A stretch of DNA of 64,000 bases from Moringa oleifera (taxonomy: Eukaryota; Streptophyta; Magnoliopsida; Brassicales; Moringaceae). Shown piece by piece: positions 1 through 14,178 of the stretch; position 1 is the stretch's first letter, and each line of letters starts with the position of its first letter. The stretch lies in NCBI GenBank assembly GCA_021397835.1, contig JAJFZO010000566.1, forward strand, positions 3,596,001-3,660,000. The letters are read 5' to 3'. Below the pieces are notes generated by a model. That model had not been told where the DNA came from, ran no database searches, and saw only the letters and a list, made by a program, of their open reading frames with translations. A program made the position numbers and the translations under genes.

Positions 1-1860
1 TAATGAGATCAACAAAATTGATTAGTGACAATAAAATTAATTAGAACCAAAAAATTAATCATGACCCGTAGGACTTTCACTTTGTGTGCATTAATTTTAT
101 CATAACAAGTGGATTACATGTTAGAGAAGTCACTTTGTTATTGCTTTGTAGGGTCAGCAACCTAAACTCATCAAATCATCAATAAATTAACATAAAGAAA
201 CATATGAAAAGATGAACAACCAATTTAACCCAATTACAACATGTAATGATTAGAACTCAAACCTAATTAAGTTTTCTTCATTAGTGCACTTGAAGGGTAT
301 AAGTCCTTTTCACCAAGCCATCAAGCGCGGTTAAGTTTAAGAGTGATTACAATGACGTTGATAATAATATTAATGATATAAAAATAAAAGTTAATATGAA
401 TTTTTTTAAAAAAAATTATCTTACGAAAAAGTGATATGAAAATTTTTCTTGAAAATTAAGATGGTTTAAATGAAATTTAGTAACATGTTTATTAAGTAGA
501 GTATAAAATCAGAGTGAAAAATCAAAGTTACCCATTTGTTTCATTTAAATTTAATATAATTTATATAAAAAATTATATAAATATATAAAGTTAATCAATT
601 AAAGTAATTAATAACATAATCTTTTTTTTGTTTAGTTTATACATTTTTTTTATAAATTAATCATCTAATTCAAAAGTAAAGTTAATGTATTTATTTTTTT
701 AATTAAATACTCTTAACATTATTTAAATGTATAGTTTCAAGCTATTGTTTAATAAATTTTTATATTTTTTTTATTAGCATTTATTTAGTATGCTAAGAGT
801 TACTTATTTATTTATATTATTTTTAAAAAATAATAAATAAAATTATCTATCAAATTGATTTATATAAAATTTATTGGACCAACTTATATATGACCTATTT
901 AAAACTCATTAAATAGGCTTGTTGAAGGTCCAGTTAGATAATCCATCAATGAGAACTAACAAGTTAGACTCATGGGTATATCATAAGAAAAATAATTTTT
1001 AAATGAGCGGTTCTGATGATGATAATGATGATAATAATAATAATTTTAGTTTTAGAATCAAATCCATTTTTATTATTATTTAAATTAATTATCATTATTT
1101 CTTAAATTTCTATGCCATAATCTATAAATAAAAATTAAGAATAACATAAGATTAGATTTGCATGCATTCTATAAATAAGGGTTATGGGGTCTTAACACAT
1201 TCTCTACACTAAACAGACTCCCAAATCTCTTATTTTAGTAAACCTAGCCTTTACTAGTATTGAGTAAATATCACTAGATGACCAATGACACCCAGAATTA
1301 AGTTGGGACCATAGCTGGCTTTCAAAGTAAGTGGAAAACAATTTGTTTTGGCATGAGGTTTAGTATAGGGATAAACCACTTTTTGAAGACTTTATGTTTA
1401 TCTTGTTTTGTAATAAAGAGACGTAGCTGAGCGAGCATATGAATTGGTGGAGCAAATTGTGTTTCTCCTTATAGTACATATAAAATACATAGTACTTCAT
1501 TTTTGAGAAAAAAAAAAAAAAACCAAATTGTGTGACTACAAGTAGAGCGTGCGATACTTGTGCACGTATAAATTTCGAAAAACAAATGGCGACTTACATA
1601 GTTTTTCATTGATTATAAACTCATAAAATATATATATATAATATAAATCTAAATATATTTTTACTTTTATAAAACATATTTTAAAAAATATATCTCCACA
1701 TAATAAAATTCACTATGACTAAAGCAAACAATATATCATGAGATCTCAATAGAATCTATATTGGAAACTTCAAACAACGACGAGATTTGCTTGTTTTGAA
1801 TATCTTGAACACTTTACAACTCCCATCCATGTAATTGCAAGGACATAATGTCATTTAAAT
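1..1860. other. AT-rich intergenic DNA, no gene seen
   Basis: No convincing reading frame, RNA gene or complete transposon was found here. There is a GAT/AAT-rich simple repeat near 1014-1046 and an A-run near 1508-1523. The right end should include the 3' untranslated tail of the proton-pump gene, which is transcribed leftwards. Confidence 0.5.
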
Positions 1861-1874
1861 TGGCATTAGAAGCT

Positions 1875-1880
1875 TTTATT
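1875..1880 (-). terminator. Candidate poly(A) signal of the H+-ATPase gene
   Basis: The plus strand reads TTTATT, so the minus strand reads AATAAA, about 145 nt after the TGA stop of the pump gene. Position and sequence fit a plant polyadenylation signal. No transcript evidence is available. Confidence 0.35.
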
Positions 1881-2023
1881 CATGGTTCACACCGTAAAAT
1901 CCAAGTTAAGGTTGCTTCAACTTCATATGGTTGTTCCAAGGAAATTAGAGAAATAATGCAATAAGATGAAGATCTATGCAGACAGGAAGGAGAAAAGAGG
2001 AGGGAGTTGCAGCTGCCAGAACA

Positions 2024-5000
2024 TCAAACTGTATAATGTGGATTGACATCAATGTCCAATCCTCGTAGTTTGGCGAAGGACTCGACTTTGCCTTTCAGAG
2101 TGTGAAGCTCCCTTAGTCTGCATATGAATGAACAGAACACATCAACTTTCACAAATAATGTTACAAGGAATGAATAAACAATCTGCTGTGTGTTGATGAG
2201 TGACGGACAATGAAGGAAGAGAACAAACCTTGCAATCTCTGCACGTCTCCTGGCTTCTTCAGCCATGATGTTAATGTCTCTGAAAGTGTGCTTTTCTGAG
2301 AAAATCTTTGCCTCCGTAGACTGGAGGCCATGGCGTGTCCTCTGTTCAGCTGCCCATGCAGCCTCGCGAGCTTCCTTTCCGAAGTCCTTTTGGGTGGTGA
2401 AGGCAGTCTGTCAAGTAAACCAGAAAAATAAATAAGAGAATGTCCCAAAGATTTTTCAGCAGATTGAATTGTTAAGCAGGGCTGTGACTGACTTACTCTT
2501 TTGTTTAAAACGAGATCCCAGGCTCTTCCACTGAGAGCATATCGAACAGCAAACTTGATCGGATCAAGCAGCATGTAAGATAAAATGTTGTACAACCAAA
2601 TAACACCAGTCCAGCCCCAGCCAATTGCATTGATTTCAGCAAAACCCCATGTGGCTACTGCAGATATAACAGTCGCTACCTGAAAAGATGAGGCGTCATT
2701 AGTTCGTAAACAAGAATTGAAGTTCTCGAGAAACTTTGTAAGGAAACATAGTTCCTGGTGATAGTTTTCTCGATATTTTCAGACAAAACATAAGACGAAA
2801 TGTCCAATTCACTTACAAGTTGAGCAATGATGAAGGCAGCAACCAGCAGAAGGCCTGGTCTTTCCATGAATGACCAGCCCCTAGAGCGTGTTACAAATAT
2901 CAAAGCCTGGCTGATGGTGCTAACTTGAAGGTACACTGCAGATGCCAACTGTCTGTTTAAATCCCTGACAATAATATCACTTGACATGTTGAATGCTTGC
3001 GTGTTCAAGTGCCTTACACCGAAATGTTTCTGAGAAAAAGAGAGGAAGAAAGGAAGAAAAAAACAGAGAGATTTAAGCACATTTTGTCATACTGAAGCAT
3101 AAACAGGTTTTGCTTTTGCCTCGCAACTAATACTAGGTTCACTCTTTTATCTGCATAGCTACAAAGAAAAGTTCAAAGGATCAAGTACCGGGAAGAAATC
3201 GGTTTTATAAGTTGCCCAGAAGAATATAACAGTCATCAAGGCTAGGTAAGCACCAATGACAATCCCGGTTGCGAAGATTTCACTCAGCTTCCAACTGTCA
3301 GGACTTGGCGATGGCTTGACCCTGTCTTTGGATATAGTCATTATAGTACCTGGTAGGACGATCAACATAGAGAATAATATATAATCAGAACCATTATTAT
3401 GAACATTGTAGTAAACGAAATGTTAAACAATGGATTCAGAAGTTGCTACGAGCAAGTTAGGAAACCTCAGAGAAAGGAGTTTACCATCATTAAGGATGGC
3501 GATGATTAAGACCATGAAAGGAGGGAAGTTGAACCTCCAGCATACAGTCAGCAACATGAAACCCAGCTGTTTTGTCGACCGAATTTCAGACAAGAAACGA
3601 GTGTCATAATAACTCAGTAACATAAACCTTCCTATCCAATATAATTCCAGCAACGAAAAAGAAAAGGAAAAATGGGTACTTACCACTATACGTATTGTGA
3701 TAGATACTGCATATATCTGGTGAAAAGAAAGATAATAATGAGAAAATTTAAAATTTGACAATGGAAGTCACGTAGCAAAGTATTTTCTCATGATTACTTT
3801 TCATTAATCATTGCAAGAAAACTTCTTTTTACCGTGTAGTTCTTCATTCTCTGGAAGATTGCACGGCTAGTTAAAACAGCACTGATGATCACACTCAGAC
3901 CAGGCTCTGTCAGAACTATGTCAGAAGCACTTCGAGCAGCATCTGTTGAATCTGCGACAGCAATTCCTATGTCTGCTTTCTTTAATGCAGGGGCATCATT
4001 AACTCCATCACCCGTCATTCCAACTATGTGTTTTTTAGCTTGCAATCTTTTCACGATCTCAAACTTATGTTCTTCAGAGAAGCATCGAGTCAGCTACAGG
4101 TAATATAAAGACAATATATAAAAAATTTTATGCCACAACAAATGTTATTACCAGGGAAGACACCAGCAAAACCATCAGCTTTCTCAATAAGTTCGTCAAT
4201 TGGCAGAGCTGCAATTTCCTCATCCTTATGCTCCCCAAGCAGAGAAGATGAAGGGTACATGTTTGTGCCCATTCCAAGCCGCCTCCCTGTCTCCTTACCA
4301 ATTGCCAGTTGATCACCTAGAACAAGAGCCATACAGGCAACCATTAAAATCCACACATATGTATTCATCTTTTCCTTTGGCTAATAAATATAAAAATTCA
4401 TAAATTACAAGCAACGGATAAATCTAACACACCAACCATATTTCAGTTGAATTAATCCAAAAAATAATCAACTGGCACATTTAATATCGCGAAGAGTGGT
4501 TAAGGACTATATATAATAGATGTTTTCTACATACAAATCAATCAGACATTTCTTCAAGCAGGCATGAGGTACATTATATTATTATGGAATTAATAATATT
4601 TTGCTGGAATGCAGTTAGAAACTTTTTTTTTTTCATTTAAATAGATGATAAAATTGGAAAAAAACATAGACCAACAGTGATTATCAAGGTCATAATAGCA
4701 GTTGAATCTTCAAATGACTACACAAGATAAACAATGTACTTCCTGCACTTCTGAACTATCAGTGGCCTTTTTTCTGGTGACATGTAGGAAAACACAGGAC
4801 CAAGTGTCATTGAATCAGAGAAAGTAAAAGAATAACTAGTTTTGGCACATACCTGTAATCATCTTAACACTAACGCCAAGATCTAAGGCTCTTCTAATAG
4901 TTTCAGCACTATCATGGCGTGGAGGATCAAAGAGAGGGAGAAGACCAACAAACTCCCAAGGTCCACCAGGACTATCTTTGGTACCAGCAGGTACTTCCTG

Positions 5001-8000
5001 TTAACAAAACAGCTCATCATCTATAAATGAAGAAGGGACATATGCCAATGAGATCATGCAGATGCTTCATACCTGCCGAGCAACTGCAAGGGAACGTAGT
5101 CCCCTTTCAGCAAATTTGTCAATCACTGCATGCACTTTTCTTTCAATATCTGATTTGTTCCAAGCCAGGTTCAGGATCTACAAGTCAACCCAAAGTGGTT
5201 GAGCTTCAAATGCTGATATTGGGTGAAATGGTCAGAAACTTTGCTTGCAAGTGATGTAGCTTGTACCTGCTCTGGTGCACCTTTGCTTACTCTGTGCATT
5301 TTATCAGCTTTGTCAATGTATGTAAGTGCTGTCCTCTTATCAGTTGGGTTGAAGGGAAGAAAGTGAACTTCTGTAATTCCAGCTCGTGCCTTACAACGGG
5401 ACAACAGAGTAACTCAACAAAGTATAACCTTCTAAAGGGAGAAAATAATCAGATAGACAACCAAAATTCAAGATAGTTGGGAATGCCAGTACTTTCACAT
5501 TCTGCCATCTCATCATTCATTTTCTCCAAAAGCAAGGATTGAGATGGTATTATCAATGACTAGGACCAATTTGGCCAGTGCATAACTAACCCTGCAGATT
5601 GAAGGGAATCGAGTAATAACAACTACCTGAAGCTTTGGCACTCAATTAATTGACCCTGGTGAGCTATTTCAGGTAAGTATTTGGTATCCCTTTGACCCAA
5701 TCACTTCCCTTCACCCTTTCTTCTTCTTGTTGACATTGAACAACATGAACAAGTACATTTTCAGCAAGTTTTCACTCACACCTAAGATAAACTTCATCCC
5801 TATCTTCCCCATTGCCCTTTTAACTCTGGACTTAATATTATTCACTTTCTGCTATAGAAAATATTTAAATTGCCTCCTCTTATAATTTTCAACCGCATAT
5901 TATTCACTTCAACACCAAAACCCCTTGGATACTTAAGCAAACTGAATATTACCATTCCATAGCTCCATATTATTCTTTTTCTCCTCCCACTAAGCTTAAG
6001 CCTCATAATCTATATAGCTAGGTTTCCAATAGTTATTTCAAAGGTTAAAAAAATAGCATTAATTCAGACAAATATTTTTACAATTGAAATCTAGTACCTC
6101 CCTGGGATCAGCCAGCATTGAAACAATAGCAGCATCAATAGCGTCTTGATTCTCCAATCTTGAAGCTCTTGCAGCCATCAAAACCACCATATCCTTGTCA
6201 ACACCGTCGGCAAACACCTGCAATAACAGGATTTGTTGAATGTTACAGACTATGTATATGCAGGATTCCGGGAAGTTTCTTTACTCATAGACTGATTTTT
6301 CCCTACATACTATTGTTAAGCAACAATTGGTGCAAAGAAATCATTACCTCGATCAAATTTTTATCCACTGTGAGTTTGTTGAGAGTTAAAGTGCCTGTTT
6401 TATCACTGCAGAGCACATCCATCCCAGCCATTTCTTCGATAGCAGTCATTCTCTTTGTTATGGCACCCTATGGAGGAAAAAGAGTCACTTCTTAGCTAAT
6501 TTCCACTGGCGAAGGCATCGAGGAAATAGCATAACTATTAAAAGTCCAACTTTCATTTCACATACCTGCTGGGATAAGCGATGAGAACCAATGGCCATAG
6601 TGACAGAAAGAACTGTTGGCATAGCAATTGGGATACCACCAATCAATATGACAAGCAAGTTATCTATAACTTCACGATAACGTCTATGTTGAACCAGACG
6701 TATGGCAATTATTTCAATCACCATGCCAATGGCAATAGAGCAAATGCAGAAGTTCCCGATTGAAGTTAAAACCTGAAATCATCACACAACACCATGTCTC
6801 TCTAAGTCAGTGACTGTTATAGTTAACACGCAATACCCTTTCATGCAGGAATCTATTTAAAATGCTGAGATATTGACTCTTAACACAATCAATGTCTTCC
6901 AATGAGCTATGAGAATCAAAGTGACACGATTATCCAAATGAAGAGTTCCCATGATAAACCTGCTGGAAATGTCCAACATGTGTTGTAGTTTCTACAAGAT
7001 GTGCTGCCTTTCCAAAGAAAGTGTGGACTCCAGTAGCAATAACAACTGCTTCAATTTCACCTTGCTTACAAGTTGAACCAGAGTAAACTCCGTCACCAGG
7101 CTTTTTGGTTACAGGGAGTGACTCTCCTGTAAGAGCTGACTGAAAAGGTAGAGAACATCATTAAGGCTCCAGATGTAAATTCTGTTAGACTTCATTCTCA
7201 GGTAGAAATATAAAATGAAAGAGGTATTCAAGACATAAAAATTGCATTGCAAAAAAGAAAATACTTTGTTTTTGTTATTGCTGCAAAAGAAGCCAAGTTA
7301 TCTTTAGTGTCTGAAGAATTATAATATCACACATATTAAGAAGTTCAAGGCAGCAATAAGAAATTTAAGATTTCTAATCAATTAAAAAAAAAAAAGCATA
7401 CAAGTAACGGCCCATTCAAAAATCAGTAAGTTTTACAGCTGTAGAAGGCTGATGGGCTCTCGAAACTCTAGTGACGTAGTTATTTACCTGATCAATTTTC
7501 AAAGGATCTCCTTCAAGTAAACGAGCATCAGCAGGAATTATATCTCCTAGCTTGATGCTAATAATGTCTCCAGGAACCAAAACACAAGCATCTTCTTCAC
7601 TCCATTTTCCATCACGTAAAACCTGATGAAAGAAAATAGATGCGGAGGAATAACTCAGTTTAGGACAACGCAAAAGAGAAAGAAGTTAATTGATCTCTGG
7701 ACTGCAAAGATCAAAAAGAATTCAAACCAAATTAACATGCAAGGATGCAAACCTTGGCTTTTGGAGCCAGCCGAGCCATAAGGGCTGCAGCAGCATTTCC
7801 AGCATTGTTTTCCTCTATAAAGCTAATGGTCGAATTAATAATGAGCAGTGCCAGAATGCCAGCAAAATCATGATAATCTGGGTCCTTTCCCTGCAAAGAC
7901 AGAGCTTTATAAGAGTTGCTCAGTAACATAGCTTTCAGTTTCAATGCACTGTCCTCAAGTGAAAATTTTAGGACCATAAAAGATACAAATGCACACGTGC

Positions 8001-8863
8001 ACACATGTTAGACTTACCCCTCCACGTGCAAGAGTAATAGACATGATTGCAGCTGCTTCCATAACCCATGACAGAGGATTCCACATAAAGCCTAAAAATT
8101 TTAGAATTTTGCTTTCCTGGTGAAAAATACGGATAAAAGATCAACATAGTAAACCAAATGATATTTAAAATTTCCAATGGAAGCAGCATAGATATATAAC
8201 ACAAGAGAAGAGAAAGATCAGAAATCAACCTTCTTCTCTTCAAGCTTGTTGTAGCCAAAGACCTCCAACCGCTTCTGCACCTCTTCAGATCTTAGACCCT
8301 TTTCTGTGCATTTCAACTTTTCGAAAACTTCCTCGACTGGGATGTTTTCCTGGGAAAACCAACTTCCATATAAGTGAAAAGGAGTCTGGACTACAATTTT
8401 TGCAACATATACTGACAAGAACATGGTTTCTGATTTGTATCCTACTAATACCACTAATTTACTAACAAAGTATTTTCAGTCATCCTGACTAGACAAGAAC
8501 TCGGGCAATCTAGACCGAGGCAAACATGTTTAAAATCCAGAACAAGCTGCTCTTTCTTCTTTAATTTGGTTTTCATATCCTATAGTAGAATGATGTAATA
8601 GAAATGAAGTTCATGTTCAAAGTAAAAATACAGGTGAGCGTTCTCCTTCTCAGTTAGGATGTGAAAACTGATTATCGTTTCCACATAAGGAGCAAATCTG
8701 AAGAAAAATTTATACCTAGATATACCATTGGTCTTGAGACTCAGAAAGATGACAAGAGTTTTGTTCAAAGAGAATCATGATTAACAGTATCATAAGGTAG
8801 ATTTTGTACCAGATCAACAGTTTCATTGCTAATAGCTTCAAGTGCAATTGTTGTCTTGTCCAT
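2024..8863 (-). CDS. Plasma membrane H+-ATPase (P3A ATPase), AHA7-like, 21 coding exons
   Basis: Proton pump that uses ATP to export H+ across the plasma membrane. Exons in coding order: 8863-8810, 8349-8230, 8116-8018, 7890-7753, 7622-7488, 7139-6960, 6772-6566, 6467-6348, 6217-6098, 5389-5267, 5177-5073, 4997-4853, 4316-4152, 4071-3833, 3716-3684, 3566-3485, 3349-3189, 3029-2817, 2679-2497, 2407-2229, 2117-2024. All junctions are GT..AG and the frame stays open for 964 residues, the usual family size. Visible landmarks: TGES (186-189) of the actuator domain, phosphorylated Asp333 in [13 protein letters not shown] (591-598), Asn110, Arg659 and Asp688. These match AHA2 Asn106, Arg655 and Asp684 with a constant +4 offset. 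The C-terminal regulatory tail ends in YTV, whose Thr963 is the expected 14-3-3 docking phosphosite. The start and the long loop encoded at the beginning of exon 18 resemble AHA7 (subfamily V) more than AHA1/2. The subfamily call is from memory; the family call is nearly certain. Confidence 0.96.
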
Positions 8864-9790
8864 TGTGGCTCTCCTGCTTCAGCAGCCACTCAAAGCAAGG
8901 TAGATAATCTGCAGAATAGAAAACGTTCCTTTCAATCACTTCTCTTTAAATTTATAAACATTAGAAACACATGAAACACTTTCCATCTTTACGTGTGAAA
9001 ACTGCTCATAGATAAAAACAGAAGCATTCATGTAAGCTTGAACACTGAGGAAAAAAGTTTTCGTTACTAGTACCAAATCATCGGTAAATCATTGAAACTG
9101 AAACCTTGAGTCCTATACATTAGAGACACACAAAATAATTATTTCTAGAGGTTGTGAAAACGCGATATAAGCTGCTATGTACTATCATAGCACAAAAATT
9201 AAATTAAATTAAATTTTGAGATGAATATGGTGAGGCATGAACTCAAACATATCAGCACATTAGCATGAAACTTTATTTATTATCAACAGCATTGCCAAAA
9301 AAATTAAATTAAAATTTGAGAAGCATTCTTTGCGGCCTCAACTCAAACATGTAAGCACCTTAGCATGAAATCTGTATGTACTAACACCAACATTGCCCAC
9401 CAACATCAAGCTAGCGATTAAAATGCTAAAAAAAAATAATTTGAAAAACCTGCATACCTGTATAAAACTCAATTAAGTTACTTCTCCAGCATGAAAACCA
9501 GCCGAGACCCTTTTGAAGATTAAATCTAAGAAAAGAGAGTCCCGCAGGTGTTGCAGGAGAGAACAATAGCGTTTGGGAAACCTGAAACGGAAGGGTATAA
9601 ATAAAATCTGCCTCGCGTAGCAAAGTCTCCATCCTACAAGACACCAAGAAAACACACATCCATGCCACCAGAGAGAGTAGAAGACAAAAGGAATTCATGA
9701 GCAACTCCGTCGCCAGCATTTACACAGAAAACTATGCTGTGTTGTTTCCAATGACTCCGTACAAAGCATCAAAATGACAATATTACAGTA
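8864..9790 (-). promoter_or_regulatory. 5' leader of the H+-ATPase gene with an intron and upstream ATGs
   Basis: Upstream of the start codon, an acceptor (CTGCAG) places a short leader exon at 8908-8864. A good donor (CAG then GTATGC) at 9458/9457 ends a first non-coding exon, giving a leader intron of 9457-8909. The first exon would run from about 9458 to roughly 9780, with a weak TATA-like CATAAAATA near 9805-9814 on the minus strand. Several ATGs, for example at 9719, precede the main start, so upstream reading frames are possible. Leader uORFs are known in plant H+-ATPase genes of tobacco. The transcription start is a guess. Confidence 0.45.
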
Positions 9791-10186
9791 GTACTCTCTG
9801 TATTTTATGAATTGCAAGCTCTTTGTTTCTCTCTCTCAACGCCACATATGGCACCAGAATCCTGACCCAGATAGTATTTGATTAAGCCGGCATCTCTATC
9901 TATGTCCCCTCTCAATACCCAGATAAGGGAATCCCCAATCTGAGCAGCACAATAATTTCACTTGTTAATTTGGTCTCGCCACTCTTGCACATGGGCCAGG
10001 TATTAATTTTTTTGTCATCAACCCATTGTTTGCTATACAATACAATCAACACAGGAACCTTTAGGCATTAAAAGGTGCGTTCTTGAAATATAAAAGCTTA
10101 AACTTGAACATATATTAAATTATAGATCCAATTATTTACTAAAACAAGAACTTTTTTTTGTCTTACACTTCAACTGTAGTGTAAAA

Positions 10187-10248
10187 ACCATTTCTCATAT
10201 TTAGGGTTTGTACCATTACTCATTTTTAGGGTTTGTACCATTTCTCAG
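10187..10248. repeat. Short minisatellite, about 2.5 copies of a 25-bp unit
   Basis: A 25-bp unit beginning ACCATTtCTCAT and ending AGGGTTTGT occurs twice in a row with two mismatches, followed by a partial third copy. This is a local tandem duplication with no evident function. Confidence 0.8.
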
Positions 10249-13200
10249 GAATTGCTTGATTTTATTTTTGGCAAATTGTCCAAACCAAACTCCATTGTGT
10301 ACTTACATGTGAAGATTCATGCACACATCTAAACATTTATAGACACGGATTGGTGTATATAAATTTCATGAGTTAGGTGCACGCAGAAAATAATTATGCG
10401 ATACTCGAAATATAATGTGCATGAATATATTTGCATATATAAACTATATAGCCATACTTTGAAATACCAATAAAGTTGTTTATGTATAAAAAAAACAAGC
10501 CAAGAGAGTAAACTCCATATTAATTAAATTATGCAATATCAAATTTTATTTTTATTTTTTATAAATACATTTTAAAATTATAAACAATAATATTACCTGA
10601 TAAAATTAGTAGCAATTTAAAAAAAATTCGAAATAAATAATAATTTATAACATGATATTCATATTAATTGAAACAAAATCAAACCCCAAGTCTGAAAATC
10701 GATTGAAGACGTGTTAAATCAAAGTTTATAAACGAAGAGTGTTAGATCTCATCACAAAATTAACATATATGATCTTAAGCTCTCATACTTTTTAAACATA
10801 TTTTAAAGTTCATTTCAAAAAAGAATATAATTAAAAATCATCATTATATAATTCTAAATGATAAAGTGATAAAGACCAAAACGATATAACACAATATTTA
10901 TATTTTTTCATATATAAATTTATATTATAAAAAATAAATTAATTTTTTTTAAAAAAAAGTTGTTCTTGGATCCCAACTTCACCAACCATAAAAATGTTCA
11001 AGAATTATAATAAGCTTCACGCTAAATTTAATAAAATAAACAATCTATGCAACAAGATACTTTTATACATTGTATTATCCAATATATTATTTTATTTTTT
11101 TAATTTTCAAAGTACACATTGATCTAAGACTGTTAGTGTCATAGGAGAAATCATATTCTCTTACATTCTTTGTCATCCTAACAATCTAAAGAATTATTAG
11201 ATTGTTACAACTAAGAAGAAAACAAAGATTTATTGATAATTTAAGTACATGTTTTCTAGGTACAGCGTTAGAGCCTTACTTGCTAAACATGACCCACCAA
11301 GTTACCAAAGGTCAGTTAGAATTAAAACATTAAAAATATAATTTAATTTTTAAATATAATTGCTGCTTTAACTTCAAGAATTTACATTTACATCCCTCAA
11401 ACGTGACAAAATTCAATTTGAATTTTGAAAAAATATATGTATAGTTATTATAATATTGTTAGCATAACAATCGCAAGACATGTTGGTATTGATTAATGTT
11501 GTCTTGTTACCAGTTTTGATTATTTAAAGAGTTTATGTAATAATTCAACCACATGAATGTGCATTTCATTTTATGTTTTTCATACTTTGTTTGTATTTTA
11601 ATTATAGAATAAATAAATTAAAAAAATTTGAATTATCACCGCTTTTTATTTTACACATTCAGGTATTTGGTTTTATTTATAATTTATTGAAAAGCATAAA
11701 ATTTAGAATATTCTAATTAAATATTTTATAAAATGAATTTTAATTTTTCATTTTTCATAAAAAATTTTAAAAAATACTCAAAATTATCATAAAAAATAAA
11801 AAAATTTTGGGGATTTAAAATTTTTATAATTTTATATTATTAAGAAATTTTTTAAAAATTATAAAACATGAGTTAAAAATAATTTAAATAGTATATAAAA
11901 TTTTTTTATTCATTGTTAAGATATTTCAATGATAAAAAAATATTTTTAATTTTTAATAATTATTTAAATTTAATTAAAAGGTTAAATATATAATAATTTA
12001 ATTGATACATTAAAATTTAAATTGAAAAACATATAAAATTTAAATTTTTTTTATATTTACTCTTATCTATGTGCTCTAAAAATGTCACTTAAAAAAAAAC
12101 ATCGCCTCGTAATCTTGGAAATTAGCTCGTAAAATTACCTAAATGAATCAAACATAGGAAACCTGGAAATATATAAGGCAAATTCTAAATTTTCCATTTC
12201 AATTTGGGCTATACACTTGGGCCCATTTCAGAGCTTTTAGCCTGCTTTGAACTTTGAAGCCCACTTGAATGCATGTTGTTGACTTTAATGAAATAAGTTT
12301 AAAATAAACTTAATTCTTTAAAAAAAAAAACAAGTAATAACCTTTTGAAATTATAATATATATAATTAAAAGTTTTAGAATTAGATACAATTCACTTAAT
12401 TTACTATCTATCTAATTGTATCAAAAATCGGGTTGATAAAATCACAAACACTGAATTATTGATTCAATTAAAAAAAATCTCTAGTTTTTCATAAATTTAT
12501 TATTATATTATTATTTTAAAAAATAATATAATAATTATAAAATTATAAAAAATTATTAATTCGATTCGATTTTAATTGACTTAATCAAGTTTTTGCAGCC
12601 GGAGAAACGAGTAATTGTGTTGAGACGGAAGTCAATCGGATCACATAACCTAGGCATAAGACGTCTTCAAAAAGCAGAATTAAGAATATTTCTTTGCATT
12701 AATCATGAAACTGAGTCAGTAATTCTAGACCTTATCCGATTTAGTCTAACCCATGTGGTGGAATAACACTATTTCCAACCGGATTAGTTAACACCACTAA
12801 TTATTTTTACCTAATCAACCCCACATGTGCCGCTTTATATGGCAACGACAATAAATGCATAGAAGAAAAATTGACGCTCTTGTCACCAGAAAAATTCCAC
12901 AGTTGAAAATCAGAATTCTTCAAGGGAAGTCGCAAAATCCTTTGCGTTAATTGAATTCGGAATTATGATATAAATTGATTTTAAAATTAAAATATATCTA
13001 TTTTAATTTAAACTTAAAATATTAATTTAATTTAATTTTTTAATTCAATTTAATTCGTTAAATTTTATTAAAATTAAAATTTAATATCTTATATAATAAT
13101 TTTGATTTAAAATTTATAAAAATATAAAAAAATTCAAGTTATCATTAAAAATTTTTAAAATATTATATTATTAAAAAATTATTAAAAAATAATTTATTTA

Positions 13201-13569
13201 AAAATTATTTAAACTTCCAATTTAAAATGAAATAAAAATTTATTTAAAGTATTTTAAAATATTTTAATTATAAAAATATTTTAAATATTTTATAGTTATA
13301 TAATTTGATTAAGGTCTTATCAAATTGATATTTTTGAAGTAAAATTAAATCAAATTGAAGTTTGAAATTGAATTAAAAAAACATGTTAATTTTTAATTTT
13401 ATATTTAATATAAATAAAAAATAATTAAATAATCATTAAATAATTATATATTATTATTTTAAAAAATCATCAATGAGAAATGTTCTGCTGGTTTGGGTCA
13501 AAAGGGCAAGACTTTCACCGGTTTTCCGACGGTGGATATGTGCATTTAATAATTTGTTTATGAAAAAGG

Positions 13570-13571
13570 CT

Positions 13572-13602
<31 letters not shown>

Positions 13603-13604
13603 TT
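13570..13604. repeat. TTTA microsatellite
   Basis: An uninterrupted run of about eight TTTA units. It could serve as a polymorphic marker; no function is implied. Confidence 0.9.
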
Positions 13605-14106
13605 GTCAAGGATCAAGGCTTTCTGTCTTGGAAGTAGTAAGTCTCTGTGCGTTGGGTTTATACTTTCTACTCGGTTGACGCTGCAAAGGTTTTCACTCAA
13701 ACAGGCACGTGGATTTTATCAGCCCAACGGTTTGACTTTTCCAACATTCTGTCTTTCTTAGTGCAAAACTTGTTGATTTCATTAATATTAATTTTTGAAA
13801 TAGAGTTTTAAAATGTTTAATACTTTTATTTATAATTTTTTATTATCGAAAATGTATAAAAACTAAAACATAAAATGAAATGAATTAATATAATGAAATT
13901 TAAATTAAAAAATATAGAATTTTTTATATTTATATTTTAATTATTGAATTTAAAATTAAAAATAATTTTGATTTATACTTTTTAAATAATCTTATAAGAG
14001 TTATTACTAATTTAACATGCCTTAATTGCATGAAAAATAAATAATAAATATAAAAATTGAGAATTTTGAAATATCACAGATCCCAAAATAGGAATGAAAG
14101 AAGAGG

Positions 14107-14178
14107 TTGACTTTTAAGAGTCAAAAACTCAAACTTGAGAATTTGTTTGAATTAATCAAAAGTCAATGAAAAGGTCAA
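14107..14178. promoter_or_regulatory. W-box cluster downstream of the ERF5/6-like gene
   Basis: Four TTGAC cores lie within 72 bp: TTGACT at 14107, AGTCAA at 14119 and 14161, and GGTCAA at 14173. W-boxes bind WRKY factors. The cluster is about 1.7 kb past the stop of the ERF gene. Short motifs occur by chance, so function is unproven. Confidence 0.35.

Noticed and set aside
9426..9719. 97-residue minus-strand frame upstream of the proton pump
   Set aside because: It lies in the likely non-coding leader exon and runs across a good splice donor, so it is treated as possible upstream ATGs, not a separate gene.
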